Positions 44,185 to 54,385 of a stretch of 64,000 nt of DNA are shown here, in pieces. Within the stretch, counting starts at the first letter, position 1. Every line of letters starts with the position of its first letter. The stretch spans positions 1 through 64,000 of the forward strand of contig JAAEAF010003748.1 in assembly GCA_011037195.1 (NCBI GenBank), in the 5' to 3' direction. The DNA comes from Triatoma infestans (Eukaryota > Arthropoda > Insecta > Hemiptera > Reduviidae). A program made the translations under genes and the position numbers. A model generated the notes under the pieces. It made no database searches. It was given only the letters and a program-made list of their open reading frames with translations, and was not told where the DNA came from.

Positions 44185-45305
44185 AATATTGCCTGGGTGT
44201 CTTCCTGGACGTGGCTCAGGCTTTCGACAGAGTTTGGCACCCAGGACTGCTATACAAATTAAAAAAGTACCTTCCCACTCCATTTTATCTCCTCTTGCAT
44301 CCTATTTAACTGACCGCTGCTTCAGGGCGAGGTGCGGCGTTGAAGTGTCTGATCTGCATACGATCTGTGCAGGCGTGCCACAAGGCAGTATACTGGGTCC
44401 AATCCTATATACCATCTACACTTCTGATATTCCTACTCATCCCCAAACCTTAATAACGACCTATGCTGATGACACCGCAATTTTATCTTCCCACTCTGAT
44501 CCTGTTCAAGTCACTATCATTACACAAGAGCACCTTCAGCTCATTGAAACTTGGTGTAAACAATGGAGAATAAAGTTCAATCCCACCAAGTATGTCCAGG
44601 TTACATTCACATTAAGACGACACACCTGCCAACCACTAACTATTAACGGTTCAGACATACCCACATCCACCGAAGTACGTCGTCTAACATGGAACCCACG
44701 CACAAGACTTAAAAGAAAAGAACTAAACAGACGCTACGGACTACTTAGGAGACTTCTTGGACCTAAATCCACCATGACAATACATAACAAACTCACTCTT
44801 TACAAAACTCTACTCAGACCAATATGGACATATGGAGCAGAATTGTGGGGCTCCGCAAAACCCTCCAACATACAACCAATACAATCATTCTAATCCAAAG
44901 TCCTTCGTCGAATAATTAATGCACCCTACTATGTTTCTAATCGAACCCTCCATCACGACCTAAACATTCCATTCGTCAATGATTTTATCCACACCCGCTT
45001 CCAGAAATTCCACAAAAACCTAGAAGTCCACCCAAATCCTGTCGCCCAACATTATCCACACCGTCCCATCCTGAAAATATTCCACGGCGATTAAAGTGTC
45101 GTTAGCCTCGTGATCTCCTTCTCTCCCAATCTGCCAATAAGTCATAGGAAGTTCCGGCGCTGGCTGGTTTCTTCTATCACGCTGTCCTAGTTGTGGCGCT
45201 GATCCCAGTTCAGTTTCACAATTTGTATAATTTCTTGTACATACACGTTTGTCAATGTATATGTTATACAGATGCAAATAAATAAATATATATATAAAAA
45301 AAAAA
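44185..45305 (+). mobile_element. Jockey-like LINE, 5'-truncated
   Basis: RT segment: FLDVAQAFDRVWHPGLLYK, a frameshift, then ASYLTDRCFRARCGVEV, AGVPQGSILGPILYTIYTSD, TTYADDTAILSSHSDPV (catalytic YADD) and WCKQWRIKFNPTK. The C-terminal part reads LLRPIWTYGAELWGSAKPSN, a stop at 44891-44893, then KVLRRIINAPYYVSNRTLH and HPNPVAQHYPHRPILK. An untranslated tail ends in AATAAATA and an A-run at 45295-45306. Related to the LINE at 62480-63960. Truncated and broken. Confidence 0.85.
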
Positions 45306-45849
45306 TTTACCTTTGCCTTGCCAGCTTGGTATGCAGGTATAGGCAGAAGGTATAATCTAAATAAATTCCGAAGATTTCGGAGACTATTTCTATTGAGAAC
45401 TATTAAAGGGTTCCGAACTATTTCATACGAAGCAGCCTGCATCATAGCTAGTGTAATAACAATTGAATTAAACATTTTGTTATTTGTAAGCTTCAGCTCC
45501 ATGTAATATGAAACATCGAGCATGCTGATAATTGCAAAAAGACATACAAACATACCCACAAATACTTACACACATACTACACTTACCCAATACATAACAT
45601 GCTCAGATACTTCGCTAGGGGCAATATTTCTGGTACCCATATGAAACTCAATTTTGCAAATTTGACACAATGGCTATACTTTCGCTGACAGCACTAGAAA
45701 AAGTAATAATTATCTAAGTTCCTCCAAATGTGTAAACAAACAACTAATGATCCGGCGTCATAGTAGACGACGAACTTTACTGTTTCTTATAACCCATATG
45801 ATTTTTATTTAATTTATTTCATAATCTATTCTAAAGGCAGTATTTATAT

Positions 45850-46112
45850 AAAAGCAGTTTTACAAGGGATGTTTATACATTTTTTTAAGTTATTCACACA
45901 ATCTGTGGTCATTGGTGGCCGGAGCCTATTCAGAGTGCATTGCTGGCCTCCAGACAGTATACTCACGATACAGACAACACTGCCCATCACCCGACAGTGA
46001 GCTGTAGAGGCTCCTAGGGAGAGAAAATCTAAGAGCAGTATCACTGGACTCAAACCGGGGACTTCCGCGTGGGCGTCCAGTGCGCTAACCACTGAACTAA
46101 TCCCTTTCCTAT
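45850..46112 (-). mobile_element. tRNA-derived SINE, copy 2
   Basis: Minus strand: A box TTAGTTCAGTGGTTAGCGC (46100-46082) and B box GGTTTGAGTCC (46056-46046), with spacing as in a tRNA gene, then the body shared with copy 1 (GAGCCTCTACAGCTCACTG). No anticodon arm of a real tRNA can be folded with confidence, so it is a SINE head rather than a tRNA gene. Confidence 0.75.
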
Positions 46113-46604
46113 TTTTTAGTTATTATTACTATGTTGTTGCTAAAAGCTATATTTAAAAATATTTTAATACAATTTATTTGTATAGTAAAGTTGTATTATA
46201 CCATACTGTTTGGTATTTTTATTAAATTATTAACATGATATAAGTGGAAGAGCGAGATGGTTATGATTCCCTGCAGCGTGTTACATTAGCATGCTTGCGT
46301 TGCATGAGTTAGCACGACGAAAGCCATCATGAAAGTACTGGTCGTTGTTATATTGAGGAAGTTCTGAAGAGCTATAGCAATTGCTTCATATTCTAGTATC
46401 TCGTTCATATTGAGGATAGTGTTTTTAATACACCTCTAAAAAATAAAGATTTCAACATTATTTTGTACATGTCATGTTGTTTACATTTCCCTGGCTACAA
46501 TTTTGATTATTCTTTTGCTCTAATTGTTGGCAAAGAAAAAAAATTCGTGTAAATGTAATATTTACATAAAAATGTTATGTAAATTTGAAATTTGTTCTGA
46601 ACGT

Positions 46605-48145
46605 TTAGTGGCCCTCAATATCTCTGTAAATATAAATATAGTGGAGGGTGGTGGGGTGTAGTGGCCCTCAATATCTCTGTAAATATAAATATAGTGGAGG
46701 GTGGTGGGGTGTAGTGGCTCTCCAATGACTCTGTAAATATAAATATGGTGGGGTGTAGTGGCCCTCAATGTCTCTGTGAATAAAATATAGTGGGGTGTAG
46801 TGGCCCTCAATATCTCTGTAAATATAAATATAGTGGAGGGTGGTGGGGTGTAGTGGCTCTCCAATGACTCTGTAAATATAAATATGGTGGGGTGTAGTGG
46901 CCCTCAATGTCTCTGTGAATAAAATATAGTGGGGTGTAGTGGCCCTCAATATCTCTGTAAATATAAATATAGTGGATGGTGGTGGGGTGTAGTGGCTCTC
47001 CAATGTTCCTGTAAATATAAATATGGTGGGGTGTAGTGGCCCTCAATGTCTTGTGAATAAAATATGTGGTGTAGTGGCCCTCAATATCTCGTAAATATAA
47101 ATATAGTGGAGGGGTGGTGGGGTGTAGTGGCTCTCCAATTACTCGGTAAATATAAATATGGTGGGGTGTAGTGGCCCTCAATGTCTCTGTGAATAAAATA
47201 TAGTGGGGTGTAGTGGCCCTCAATATCTCTGTAAATATAAATATAGTGGAGGGTGGTGGGGTGTAGTGGCTCTCCAATGACTCTGTAAATATAAATATGG
47301 TGGGGTGTAGTGGCCCTCAATGTCTCTGTGAATAAAATATAGTGGGGTGTAGTGGCCCTCAATATCCCTGTAAATATAAATATAGTGGAGGGTGGTGGGG
47401 TGTAGTGGCTCTCCAATGTTCCTGTAAATATAAATATGGTGGGGTGTAGTGGCCCTCAATATCTCTGTGAATAAAATATAGTGGGGTGTAGTGGCCCTCA
47501 ATATCCCTGTAAATATAAATATAGTGGAGGGTGTGGGGTGTAGTGCTCTCCAAATGTTCTGTACATATAAATCTGGTGGGGTTGTAGTGGCCCTCAATAT
47601 CTCTGTGATAAAAATAGTGGGGTGTAGTGCCCTCAATATCCCCTGTAAATATAAATATAGTGGAGGGTGGTGGGGTGTAGTGGCTCTCCAATGACTCTGT
47701 AAATATAAATATGGTGGGGTGTAGTGGCCCTCAATGTCTCTGTGAATAAAATATAGTGGGGTGTAGTGGCCCTCAATATCCCTGTAAATATAAATATAGT
47801 GGAGGGTGGTGGGGTGTAGTGGCTCTCCAATGACTCTGTAAATATAAATATGGTGGGGTGTAGTGGCCCTCAATGTCTCTGTGAATAAAATATAGTGGGG
47901 TGTAGTGGCCCTCAATATCCCTCTAAATATAAATATAGTGGGGTATGTGGCTCTCCAATGTTCTTGTAAATATAAATATAGTGGGGGCAGTGGGGTGTAG
48001 TGGCCCTCAATGTCCCTGTAAATATAAATATAGTGGGGTGTAGTGGCCTCAATGTCCCTGTAAATATGAATTAGTGGGGGCGGTAGGGAGTAGTGGCTCT
48101 CAATGTCTCTGTAAATTTAAATAAAGTGGGGGCGGTAGAGATGGC
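46605..48145. repeat. Higher-order minisatellite, 139-bp period
   Basis: About 33 subunits of 42-53 bp, each starting GTGGC(C/T)CTC and ending GGGGTGTA. Three types (about 53, 44 and 42 bp; AATATCTCTGTAAATATAAA, CCAATGACTCTGTAAATATA, AATGTCTCTGTGAATAAAAT) alternate to give a 139-bp higher-order unit, visible as exact 139-base offsets. The array degrades toward 48000-48145. Open minus-strand frames of up to 231 codons across it are a by-product of the repeat. Confidence 0.95.
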
Positions 48146-48269
48146 CATCATGTTGACATGTGGCTTTTTAGGAAATACTAACATACTATAACATGGAATA
48201 TGATTACATTGACCACTACTATATCGCAGCGTTACCTAAAATGACCCAGAAATCTTGGTTCTCCATTTT

Positions 48270-48560
48270 ATAGTAAACTAACGCCCTTGATCCCTCAGAA
48301 ACCCCTAATATTAATTTTTCTGGCATATTCAAATAAAAGTGATAGGGCCTCATGTGTTTAAACGAGTAGTCACACTTTTGATTAACTGTTCTTCAGTCTT
48401 GAATTTGAGCAATGCATTCAACAGAATATAATATTGAACCGTACACTGTACTGAAGTGTCACTGTAGAGGAAACTTAAAGCTTCATAAATCAATTTACTT
48501 TAAACACAAATAAAAGTGGGAGGCCTTATTGTTTTGAGCAGTTAGTCGTGTACAAGTTTT
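48270..48560 (+). repeat. Dispersed repeat A fragment
   Basis: ATTGAACCGTACACTGTACT, GAAGTGTCACTGTAGAGGAA and AAATAAAAGTGGGAGGCCT phrases. Diverged. Confidence 0.45.
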
Positions 48561-49374
48561 AAGAAAATTTGACCCGGTCCCAGTGCTTGCTTATGCGGCA
48601 GTGAGAGAAATAACCAGTGCACTAATGCTAGTCTTTCCGCCATATTTGTGCACAGAGAAGTATGTCCGGTGTGTAGCAGAACTTTGCAATTCTATTTCAA
48701 ATACAAATATCTACATTCACATGTCAACAATTCTTTTTAATTCATTTGTTATATGTACATTTTGTTATGGTCCAGTGAAGTTGATAGACGGTCCCTGCTG
48801 TATGTACAGAAATGCAAGTGTGCTCAGTCATCTGTGCATCCAAAGATAATAAATATGCTGACGTAAACTGATTTTTCTATAAATACTAATTTTCAATATT
48901 TTAATATAAATTTTTTTTAAAACAACAATAAGGTGTGTAGAATAGTGTCCGGAATGGTAGTAAACATGTGAAGCAATGATGGGCAATGTTGATTGAAATC
49001 AGTGAGTGACCGTTATGAGCAAGGTGGTAGCGTGGTAGCGAACAATGAAGTTAGGGAGCACACGGAGGGTGCATCACTGTTCCAGGTGTGAAGATTACCT
49101 CCTCTCCATTAACTACTTTGTGCTACACGGTCTTCAATAGCCCACAGGTGACAGAAAGGCGCCTGCGGGTGTCTCTAGCCCCCTCTAAGTATTTGAATTC
49201 AATAAATTAATTCTGTATCACATTAAGGGAAAACTCAGTTGATTACCGAGACTAGTCATGTACAGTCAACAAAATAAATTGTTTAAGAATTTTGTTCCTA
49301 ATTGTTCTCTCTGAATTGTTTAAGAACTTTTGACCTAATTAATCTCTCTATTGGAAGGAATATTGCGCGATGGT
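48561..49374. other. No recognisable gene
   Basis: AT-rich, with a mixed-composition patch at 49010-49190. The 88-codon plus frame at 48583-48849 has no recognised domain. Confidence 0.35.
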
Positions 49375-49870
49375 GACAAATTTTGAAAATTGAGTTTCGT
49401 CAGAAATATGGCGTTTTATGGAAAGCTTTGTATAAATGTGAACAAAATAGCACCAAAAAGAAAAATGGCAGAGTTCAAACTTGAAATTTAAATTAAAGTG
49501 AGGGCTTGCCAATTTTTGTGTGATTTTTTACAAAAAATGGCTCCGATTTTCTTCCTAGTTTGCATACAACCTTACAAGTTAATCACTTTTATTTAAAACA
49601 TTTCAAAAGCATCATTTCATCACAAAACATTTTTAAAACAAGTTGATCATTTCTGAGGGAAAATTCCACTTCTGAACAAGGCCCAGTTCTACCCTGATAT
49701 AAATTAAGGTAGATTATATGTATTGCCGTTCCAAGTTTGAAAAAATTCGATTAATCATAGTGTCACTTTACTGAATAGATTTCTCAGTTTTTCATAATTT
49801 TCTCGAGAACGGATCCAACGATTTTTTTTGAAAACTTGGAATGCTAACTGCGCAATATAAAACGTATCAC
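49375..49870 (-). repeat. Dispersed repeat A copy
   Basis: Minus-orientation phrases: TTTTTACAAAAAATGGCTCC, AATCACTTTTATTTAAAACA, GAGAACGGATCCAACGATTT. Confidence 0.5.
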
Positions 49871-49974
49871 CATTGCACAGTTACTTTTATATGAAAGGTT
49901 TTTCCGGACTATTGATTTCGGGTGGATGGGAGTTAAGGTCAGGTGGAGACGTTAAGTTTACTAATTGGCCAATT

Positions 49975-50125
49975 AATATATATATGTATGTGTGTATTAA
50001 CTAAATTTGCTCTGTGCGAATCTATATTATCTCACTGTTTTGACAAAAACATCCTGATGATGGGCGAACGCCTGAAACCGGTCGATGAAGCAGGCTATCA
50101 CGGAAAATATCTGTGATACATTATG
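49975..50125 (+). mobile_element. Penelope-type hammerhead-bearing repeat, copy 2
   Basis: AATTTGCTCTGTGCGAATCT, hammerhead motif, GAAGCAGGCTATCACGG, as in the other two copies. No coding part. Confidence 0.5.
50050..50087 (+). ncRNA. Hammerhead ribozyme motif, intact core
   Basis: CATC (stem I 5'), CTGATGA core, one extra T, stem II GGGC/GCCT closing a GAAC loop, GAAA, then ACC-GGT (helix III, a palindrome with no loop), cleavage C, GATG (stem I 3'). All invariant core residues are present. The palindromic, loopless helix III is the form described for Penelope-associated hammerheads that cleave as dimers. The extra base before stem II is unusual and may lower activity. Confidence 0.6.
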
Positions 50126-51625
50126 TTTGGAGGTTGATGGCAGGGCTGCCGTGTAAACATTGCGCGATCCAATATTGGCATTTCAATTCAGGTGAATATG
50201 CCCCACCGATCTGTATAAATAAGCCAACCACCTATCCCCACCCTTGTTTAAGAAGCCAAACTTTTAGTAACAATTCCAACATTGAAGAAAATTTATCAAT
50301 TAATTCTGCAATAATGGCAACACACTGTAACAGTAATTAATACTGTAATAATGGGAGTAACAGTGCTCACACGGTCATACGACCATCAGTATGTCTGTAA
50401 TCGGGATTTATTATGTCACAATGTATTGTTAACAATTTTAATAAAAATAAAAAAATAGCAGTAAGAGGAAATCGGTGTGAGTGGTTCACGCCACTTTTTT
50501 GTTTGTTTTTTGAATATTGTGTATTTAAATGGAATGACGTATGTAACTATCGTATAAACAAATCCTCTTTTCAGCTAATAACACTGATTAGCATTAGAAA
50601 AGGTTTGAGTTTAAATAAGCCAGTTTGAGTTTATTTTCACTTAAAGAACTTAGAGAACAGTTAACATTATTGTGTGGCCAGCACGCATTACGTGGCAATG
50701 ACTCCCGGTCGCGAGTTTTTGATTGGTGTCCAAGGTTAGCTCACTTTGTACTTGAACAAACATTCAAACTGGACCTTATCCCCACAATAATTTAGAAATA
50801 TCTAGGTAAATACCCTCCACTCTCTCTTCCCCTCTCTCTTCCCCTCTCGCTACCACTCTCATTCTCTCATTTGTCTATTAAATTAGATTTTTCAAATTCA
50901 ATCACAAACTTTGTCTGCTGTGAACCATTCACATCACTTAATTTTACTGATGTTATTAAAACTCCAATTCACAACTTGGAATTGGCTTAACATTTACAGA
51001 AATGTACTTTATAGCTGCTGGCGATTATATTTAGGGAGGCCTAAAGTGTACCTGAATGTGAGTACATCGTGCAGCGCTCTCACTCAGACATCAGCAAAAT
51101 TTCTAAATGAAGTCTAACTTGCTCATCATTCCCCCCACCTTCCTAAAATAATTTTTTTCAGGAGAATGTTTCAACGAAATCGTTTAAGACGATTTCCGAA
51201 AAAATTGCAGATTTTCTTCACACTTGGGGAACTAACAATACAGTAATGTCACAACTACACCTCAATTATTGTACTATCTGAATGTTTTCGTTTCACTAGT
51301 TTTTATATATATAAATTATATTTATGGTGTGTATATGTGTAAAATATCTTAATAATTTGTAACAGACAAATAAGGAAATTTATAATTTATAAATAGCTTG
51401 TGCAAAATAACGATGTATTTAAAACTGATTAACAAACAAATATATATATATAAAAATAACGAAATTTAGGTAAGTAAAAAAATAATCTGTGGACATAATC
51501 AATTGTATTATACAGTGTACTAGCATATAAAAAAAGTTATTTGATATAATTATATTCATGTTAATTTATAATAATTTCAAAATTTATATTACTTACAGAA
51601 ATAACATACTTTTATCAAAAAATAA
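50126..51625. other. No recognisable gene
   Basis: AT-rich. Pyrimidine tracts at 50818-50868 (CTCTCTTCCCCTCTCTCTTC type). Short frames without domain signal. A few repeat A phrases near 51130-51220 (CAGGAGAATGTTTCAACGAA). Confidence 0.35.
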
Positions 51626-51666
51626 ACTACTTGATAATGGCAAGTGAATAGCCGAAACGTCGTAGT
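51626..51666 (+). ncRNA. Hammerhead ribozyme-like motif, second subtype, decayed core
   Basis: ACTAC (stem I), TTGATAA (core, two changes from CTGATGA), extra T, stem II GGC/GCC, GAAA, ACGT palindrome (helix III), C, GTAGT (stem I). Stem I differs in sequence from the other copies but still pairs perfectly. Confidence 0.45.
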
Positions 51667-51913
51667 AGTAAAAAAATGTAAAAAGTTTTTATATATTTTT
51701 AATATATAATAAAACTTCAGGCTGTAAAACTGGTTCAGAATTTATTGGAATTCAAATTGACCCATCATAACGATAAGGAAATATTAAACAGCCTATAAAA
51801 GAAAACACAAAGCTCATTTATAATTTATGTATATAATCATTGCTGTAGAGCTCAAAATGACCAAGCAGACATATCAGAGACATTTTCCGTGATAGCCTGC
51901 TTCATTTTGTGGT

Positions 51914-51951
51914 CATTGACCGGTTTCGGGCGTTCGCCCATCATCAGGATG
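51914..51951 (-). ncRNA. Hammerhead ribozyme motif, intact core
   Basis: Minus strand: CATC, CTGATGA, extra T, GGGC-GAAC-GCCC (perfect stem II), GAAA, ACCGGT, C, AATG. Core residues are all present. Stem I has one mismatch (AATG for GATG). Confidence 0.6.
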
Positions 51952-51973
51952 TTTTTGTTGAACAGTGTAATAA

Positions 51974-52064
51974 CATAGACTTGCACAGAGCAAATACAGT
52001 TGATACACTGCTATACACAAATACACACAGTGTATTAATTGTATTTGCTCTGTGCAAGTCTATG
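51974..52064. repeat. Perfect 24-bp inverted repeat next to hammerhead
   Basis: Arms 51974-51997 and 52041-52064 are exact reverse complements (CATAGACTTGCACAGAGCAA...). The 43-base loop holds an inner ACACTG/CAGTGT stem. Confidence 0.95.
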
Positions 52065-52689
52065 CTCACCACAACAACTATTAAATCATACTTTAAATGG
52101 TGATTCATTTGAGTGTTCTGCGATCTGAGTTTCAGTGTGCGAACTAGTTTTCAAGTATTAGCCACAGATTGCATTAAGAACAAATGAATGTTGTTTCCAT
52201 TTCATTTTTGATAAATGAAACTATTGAGAATGTAAATGTTTTCAGATTAGTTAGTAGAGCGCAGCGTGTTGTAGTGTGGAGGGATTTGGGCCGATGTAGC
52301 CCCTTCTCTAGCAGAACACAGATATTTAGCAGATGGCCACCAATGCACTCTACATGACCTAACGACAAAATGCTTGTCTCTTTCTCATTTCCCTTCAACT
52401 CCCATTTTTTGTTTTTCTTAACAGTGAATTTATATCATTAATATTTTTTGCACTTTAATATTTTACTTGTGGGCACATTGTAGCTGTAGATAAACTACTT
52501 AAAAAATGTTCAGGAATTTTATTAAGTTCTATTTAGATTTTTATTGTAATTAATTAATGACATTTATGTTCAACATTTGTTGACTTGAACATATTAGTAA
52601 TCCCTGACTTTTAAGGGTTAATCATTTTGTCATTAATAGCATAAACATAGCCTTTCTTAACTTCAAATTCATCCAAACTTCGCACGGTG

Positions 52690-52905
52690 GACTTTCTCTT
52701 ACTGAAGTAAGATTAATTAAATATGGTCGCCATATTAAAAACGATAATCACAGGAACCTCGAACAAGATATTCGTTTAATTTCACACCGCATCTGACTCG
52801 AAAGATTCGCCCAAAATTCGAGAACTTGTTGAATTTACTGAATTTTTGTCGCATTTTTCTCAGAAATGATTCTGTTGATTTCCTTGGAACATTAAAAATA
52901 ATAGA
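52690..52905 (-). repeat. Dispersed repeat A fragment
   Basis: Begins TGGACTTTCTCTTACTGAAG (terminus), then GAAAGATTCGCCCAAAATTC and TTCTCAGAAATGATTCTGTT in minus orientation. Confidence 0.5.
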
Positions 52906-53275
52906 ATATTGTTTGGTCTGTTTTCACCTGTTATTTTGTTTTGGCAATTAATAGTTATCATTTTAGAGTAAATTGGATTTTGTATATTATACTTGTGGCA
53001 TTAAAAGAATTAAATAAATCCAAAATGTTTACTAGTTGGTGTTCATTTATTATCAATTTGTTGATTTTTATTCAGTTCGCATTGATTTTTATTTGCTTTA
53101 ACTTCGCTTTAGCTTGTCTCTTGACTAGAGAAAATGAAGAAAACAAATTCGAATTCAAAATGCCCCTTAGTGCCGAGGATGTCGCCCGTGCTGTAGCATT
53201 TATTGATGACGGCCGCTCCATCACATATGCAGCCATTGCTATTGGTTTTCCCTACCAAACTCTGCGAGATGCAGT

Positions 53276-54385
53276 TTACTGTAAGCATGACTTTACCTGT
53301 AGATGGCTGGTCTTGAATTTCTTTCGAGCGGGAGAACCCGTATGCTTCCAATGAAGACTTTGACGCTCCGGCTCAAAATGGTGCATCCATGTTTCATCAC
53401 ATGTTACAATTCTACTGCAAAATTCTTTTTCAATTAAACATCCTTCTTTCAACTGTTGACTGATTGGAAAACTGGTTTCTTTGTGGGCGTCCGTATTTGT
53501 CTTGAAAGCCATCACGCACAAGTTTTCTTGTACTGCAGCTTATTCTGAATAATGTTATGGACAGTTCCAACTCTCGCGTGCACTTCTTCAGCCATCCGTT
53601 CAACAGTAATACGCCTGTTGTCCTGAATTAACGCGTTAATGCGAGATTTCACTGGTACCCTCTGCAACTAATAATCTAATCACTGAGCGTTGTTCTTCCG
53701 AGATGCAATGCTCGAGCGGACTCGCCATTGTTAACTGAATTCATTTGAGGTTATGCTTACCAAATACTATAGAACAGCTGATGAGAAACTAACTACAAGG
53801 ATGCCAACTTAGCGCACTGAAACTATTGTAATCATTAAACAAAGCGTTTCTGAGCTACAGCGATTTGTCTCGTTACTTATTGAATGAACCTCTTACAACT
53901 TTAAAGGAAACATATTAATTTTTCACTCCACATTTTCCTCTTTCTCATAGTTGTAAGAGGAAGTATACGTGTCAACATTTCGAAACTGAGACTTTATCGG
54001 AAGTACATGTTTTGAAGTCGCATAAGATTGTTGTTATAGTATTAGTGACTTATCGTTCTCAGCCAGTGATGCCTGTGGTATTCCATCCAACACATCCGTA
54101 AAATTTAATTTTACCATTTTAGCATGTTTTTCTCAAATATATATATATATATCTTATAAGAATTATTTAAATTGTAAGAATAAAAATGTTTTGGAATATA
54201 TTATGGTTAGGACGGTGCGATCAGGGGTTGCGTGATAAGGTCCAGATAACAAATAGAAAAGTTACAAAAAGGTTAAACTTCTTATTACACTTCAATTTTT
54301 TTATCATTTGTTTTATATGAATTTTACAGATATATAAAATTGTAACATAATTAGCTACTGAGACATTAATTTTATATTGAATACT
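53276..54385 (-). mobile_element. Mariner-plus-flank block inserted into Tc1
   Basis: The 18 bases AACTCTGCGAGATGCAGT occur at 53258-53275 and again at 54386-54403. Between them lie a 5' part of mariner (53278-53893, minus; homology begins mid-transposase at ACTGTAAGCATGAC, and ATG is the complement of 53726-53728) and repeat D (53896-54385). The long target-like duplication and the sudden start inside mariner look like a 5'-truncated target-primed retroposition, although no A-tail is present. Confidence 0.85.
53896..54385. repeat. Mariner-flanking repeat D, copy 3
   Basis: Close match to 42142-42645 and, for its first 225 bases, even closer to 39623-39846. It ends precisely at the 18-bp direct repeat in the Tc1 transposase. 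Confidence 0.9.

Larger units (their letters stand above)
51860..52085 (-). mobile_element. Penelope-type hammerhead-bearing repeat, copy 3
   Basis: Inverted relative to copies 1 and 2: contains the hammerhead motif at 51914-51951 and two opposed copies of TTTGCTCTGTGCAAGTCTATG, forming a hairpin (51974-52064). No coding part. Confidence 0.5.

Noticed and set aside
46046..46100. Functional tRNA gene
   Set aside because: A and B boxes are present, but a full cloverleaf with acceptor stem could not be formed, and the sequence continues into a SINE body shared with 42741-43090.
46562..47915. Several long minus-strand frames (100-231 codons) rich in Tyr, Ile, His and Pro
   Set aside because: They are translations of the minisatellite in successive frames, not genes.
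52941..53159. N-terminal extension of the Tc1 transposase frame (hydrophobic, Phe/Ile-rich)
   Set aside because: Tc1 transposases start at the MPLSAEDV-like position. The upstream frame is AT-rich flank open by chance.
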